From NCBI GenBank assembly GCA_030641105.1, contig DAOWHZ010000045.1, positions 1 to 5,389 of the forward strand: 5,389 nt of DNA. The letters run 5' to 3'. This document shows positions 4,571 through 5,389 of the stretch, one piece after another (within the stretch, counting starts at the first letter, position 1; the number at the start of each line of letters is the position of its first letter). This DNA is from a bacterium (GTDB lineage Bacteria > Patescibacteria > ABY1 > BM507 > VMTK01). The position numbers and the translations under genes are program-made. The notes beneath the pieces were generated by a model. The model was not told the DNA's origin. It made no database searches and saw only the letters and a program-made list of their open reading frames with translations.

Positions 4571-5389
4571 TCAAAGTCAAAATTTTTAATCATCGCCTGC
4601 TTTGCACTTTTACTTGCTGTTCCAGCAACAGCCAAAGCATTTGCAGTAAAAACCGGAGATTCAATTTATGTAGCTAAAGACCAAACCATTGAAGGCAATC
4701 TTTATGCCGCGGGCTCAAATATTACGGTTGACGGAACAGTAACAGGAGATGTTATTTGCGCCGGGCAGATAATAAATATTAATGGCGCGGTTGAAGGCGA
4801 TGTTATTTGCGCCGGGCAATCAGTGAACATTAATGGCGCGATTAACGGCAGTGTCCGCGCTGCTGGAAATTCTATTAATATCAATGGCCAAATAGCCCGC
4901 AACGTAATGGCTTTTGGCGCCGCGGTTAATTTAGGGACAGAAGCAAGCGTGGGCTGGGATATGCTGATTGGCGCGGCAACAGGAGAAATTAGAGGCAAGG
5001 TCGGCCGTGATCTATATGGCGGAGTTGCCAGCGCGACTATTGCCGGTGAAATTGGCAAAGATGTTCGCTTAAGAATAGATAATCAGAAATCTGACAAAAG
5101 CGGTCTAATAATTATGGACGAAGCGATCATTGGTGGCAATATAATTTATACAGACAAAGCTGAAGCGTTTATTGCCAGTGGTGCTGTGATTGCCGGAGAA
5201 ATCACTCATAATCTGCCAAAAGTCAGGAAAGACAAAACAATTACATCCTGGGGCTGGGGTAGATTATATTCTATTTTTTCAGCTTTGGTGGTTGGTTTAG
5301 TGTTAATCAGTTTGTGGCATAAGCAGATTAAAAAATTAACTGACAAAATGTTAGACAAAGTTGGCGCTTCCATTGGCTGGGGTGTGATA
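4568..5389 (+). CDS. Secreted bactofilin-like (polymer-forming) repeat protein with C-terminal membrane region (3' end outside window)
   Basis: I read 274 codons from the ATG at 4568; the frame is open at the window edge. Residues about 4-25 (FLIIACFALLLAVPATAKAFA) are a signal peptide with an AxA-type end. Residues about 40-220 are a run of short hydrophobic-glycine repeats of about 17 residues, such as INGAVEGDVICAGQSVN, typical of the right-handed beta-helix of bactofilins and related polymer-forming proteins. A membrane helix, LYSIFSALVVGLVLISLW, follows near 232-250 after a basic stretch (KVRKDK), then a charged segment. Classical bactofilins are cytoplasmic; the signal peptide and membrane region here suggest a scaffold outside the cytoplasmic membrane, anchored at its C-terminus. 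Proteins of this layout are common in Patescibacteria genomes as I recall them. Cysteines occur in two repeats (DVICAGQ). No SD. Confidence -1.
   Translation, partial: MSKSKFLIIACFALLLAVPATAKAFAVKTGDSIYVAKDQTIEGNLYAAGSNITVDGTVTGDVICAGQIININGAVEGDVICAGQSVNINGAINGSVRAAGNSININGQIARNVMAFGAAVNLGTEASVGWDMLIGAATGEIRGKVGRDLYGGVASATIAGEIGKDVRLRIDNQKSDKSGLIIMDEAIIGGNIIYTDKAEAFIASGAVIAGEITHNLPKVRKDKTITSWGWGRLYSIFSALVVGLVLISLWHKQIKKLTDKMLDKVGASIGWGVI
4748..4818 (+). repeat. Tandem 51-bp coding repeat in the bactofilin-like gene
   Basis: GATGTTATTTGCGCCGGGCA occurs identically at 4748-4767 and 4799-4818, a 51-base or 17-residue period matching one beta-helix turn. AATATTAATGGCGCG/AACATTAATGGCGCG follows each copy. 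Identity at the DNA level, including silent positions, points to recent duplication or gene conversion of one turn. Confidence -1.

Noticed and set aside
4702..5058. A 118-codon open frame on the minus strand rich in proline and alanine
   Set aside because: It is antisense to the repeat region of the bactofilin-like gene and reflects that gene's periodic codons.

Overview
The window looks like a chromosomal piece of a small-genome bacterium of the Candidate Phyla Radiation / Patescibacteria, most likely a Parcubacteria-like lineage. This is inferred from gene content and style, not from a marker gene. The signs are AT-rich neighbours, a stand-alone Elp3, a thioredoxin-CcdA fusion, a secreted bactofilin-like repeat protein, little Shine-Dalgarno (SD) signal except at one gene, and simple repeats in and between genes. 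All reading frames are full length with UAA, UAG and UGA as stops, so the standard bacterial code fits. No intergenic stretch exceeds 300 bases.

Minus strand, in transcription order: elp3 (2472-4094), a radical-SAM/GNAT tRNA wobble-uridine modification enzyme; a repeat-filled spacer (2238-2471); prs (1299-2237), ribose-phosphate diphosphokinase, with its own promoter candidate, a strong SD and a strong intrinsic terminator (1239-1276); a spacer (1085-1238) with a promoter candidate and a long leader hairpin; then a membrane-bound thioredoxin-like/CcdA-like protein that runs off the left edge (1-1084). Plus strand, divergent from elp3: an unrecognised 91-residue protein (4214-4489) and a secreted bactofilin-like protein with a C-terminal membrane region that runs off the right edge (4568-5389).

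The most interesting signal is inside elp3. Four repeat-derived segments interrupt this one gene, all in frame and all apparently in linkers between conserved blocks: a perfect 30-bp palindrome (3928-3957), a 25-bp unit in two tandem copies (3527-3576), a palindrome with partly decayed ends (2867-2896) and a nested 34-bp palindrome (2718-2751). Two of the palindromes share the end GTTCCTAC but have different cores, and the third carries TCCTA/TAGGA at its centre, which suggests one family of short palindromic elements that inserts into genes. A fifth repeat, an imperfect inverted repeat, supplies the last codons and the stop of elp3. The arrangement recalls the protein-coding palindromic elements described in Rickettsia, but the sequences are different.

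The genes do not form one pathway. They cover tRNA modification, nucleotide precursor synthesis, envelope thiol redox and a probable envelope scaffold. prs stands out by base composition and by its classical SD, and may have a different history from its neighbours.
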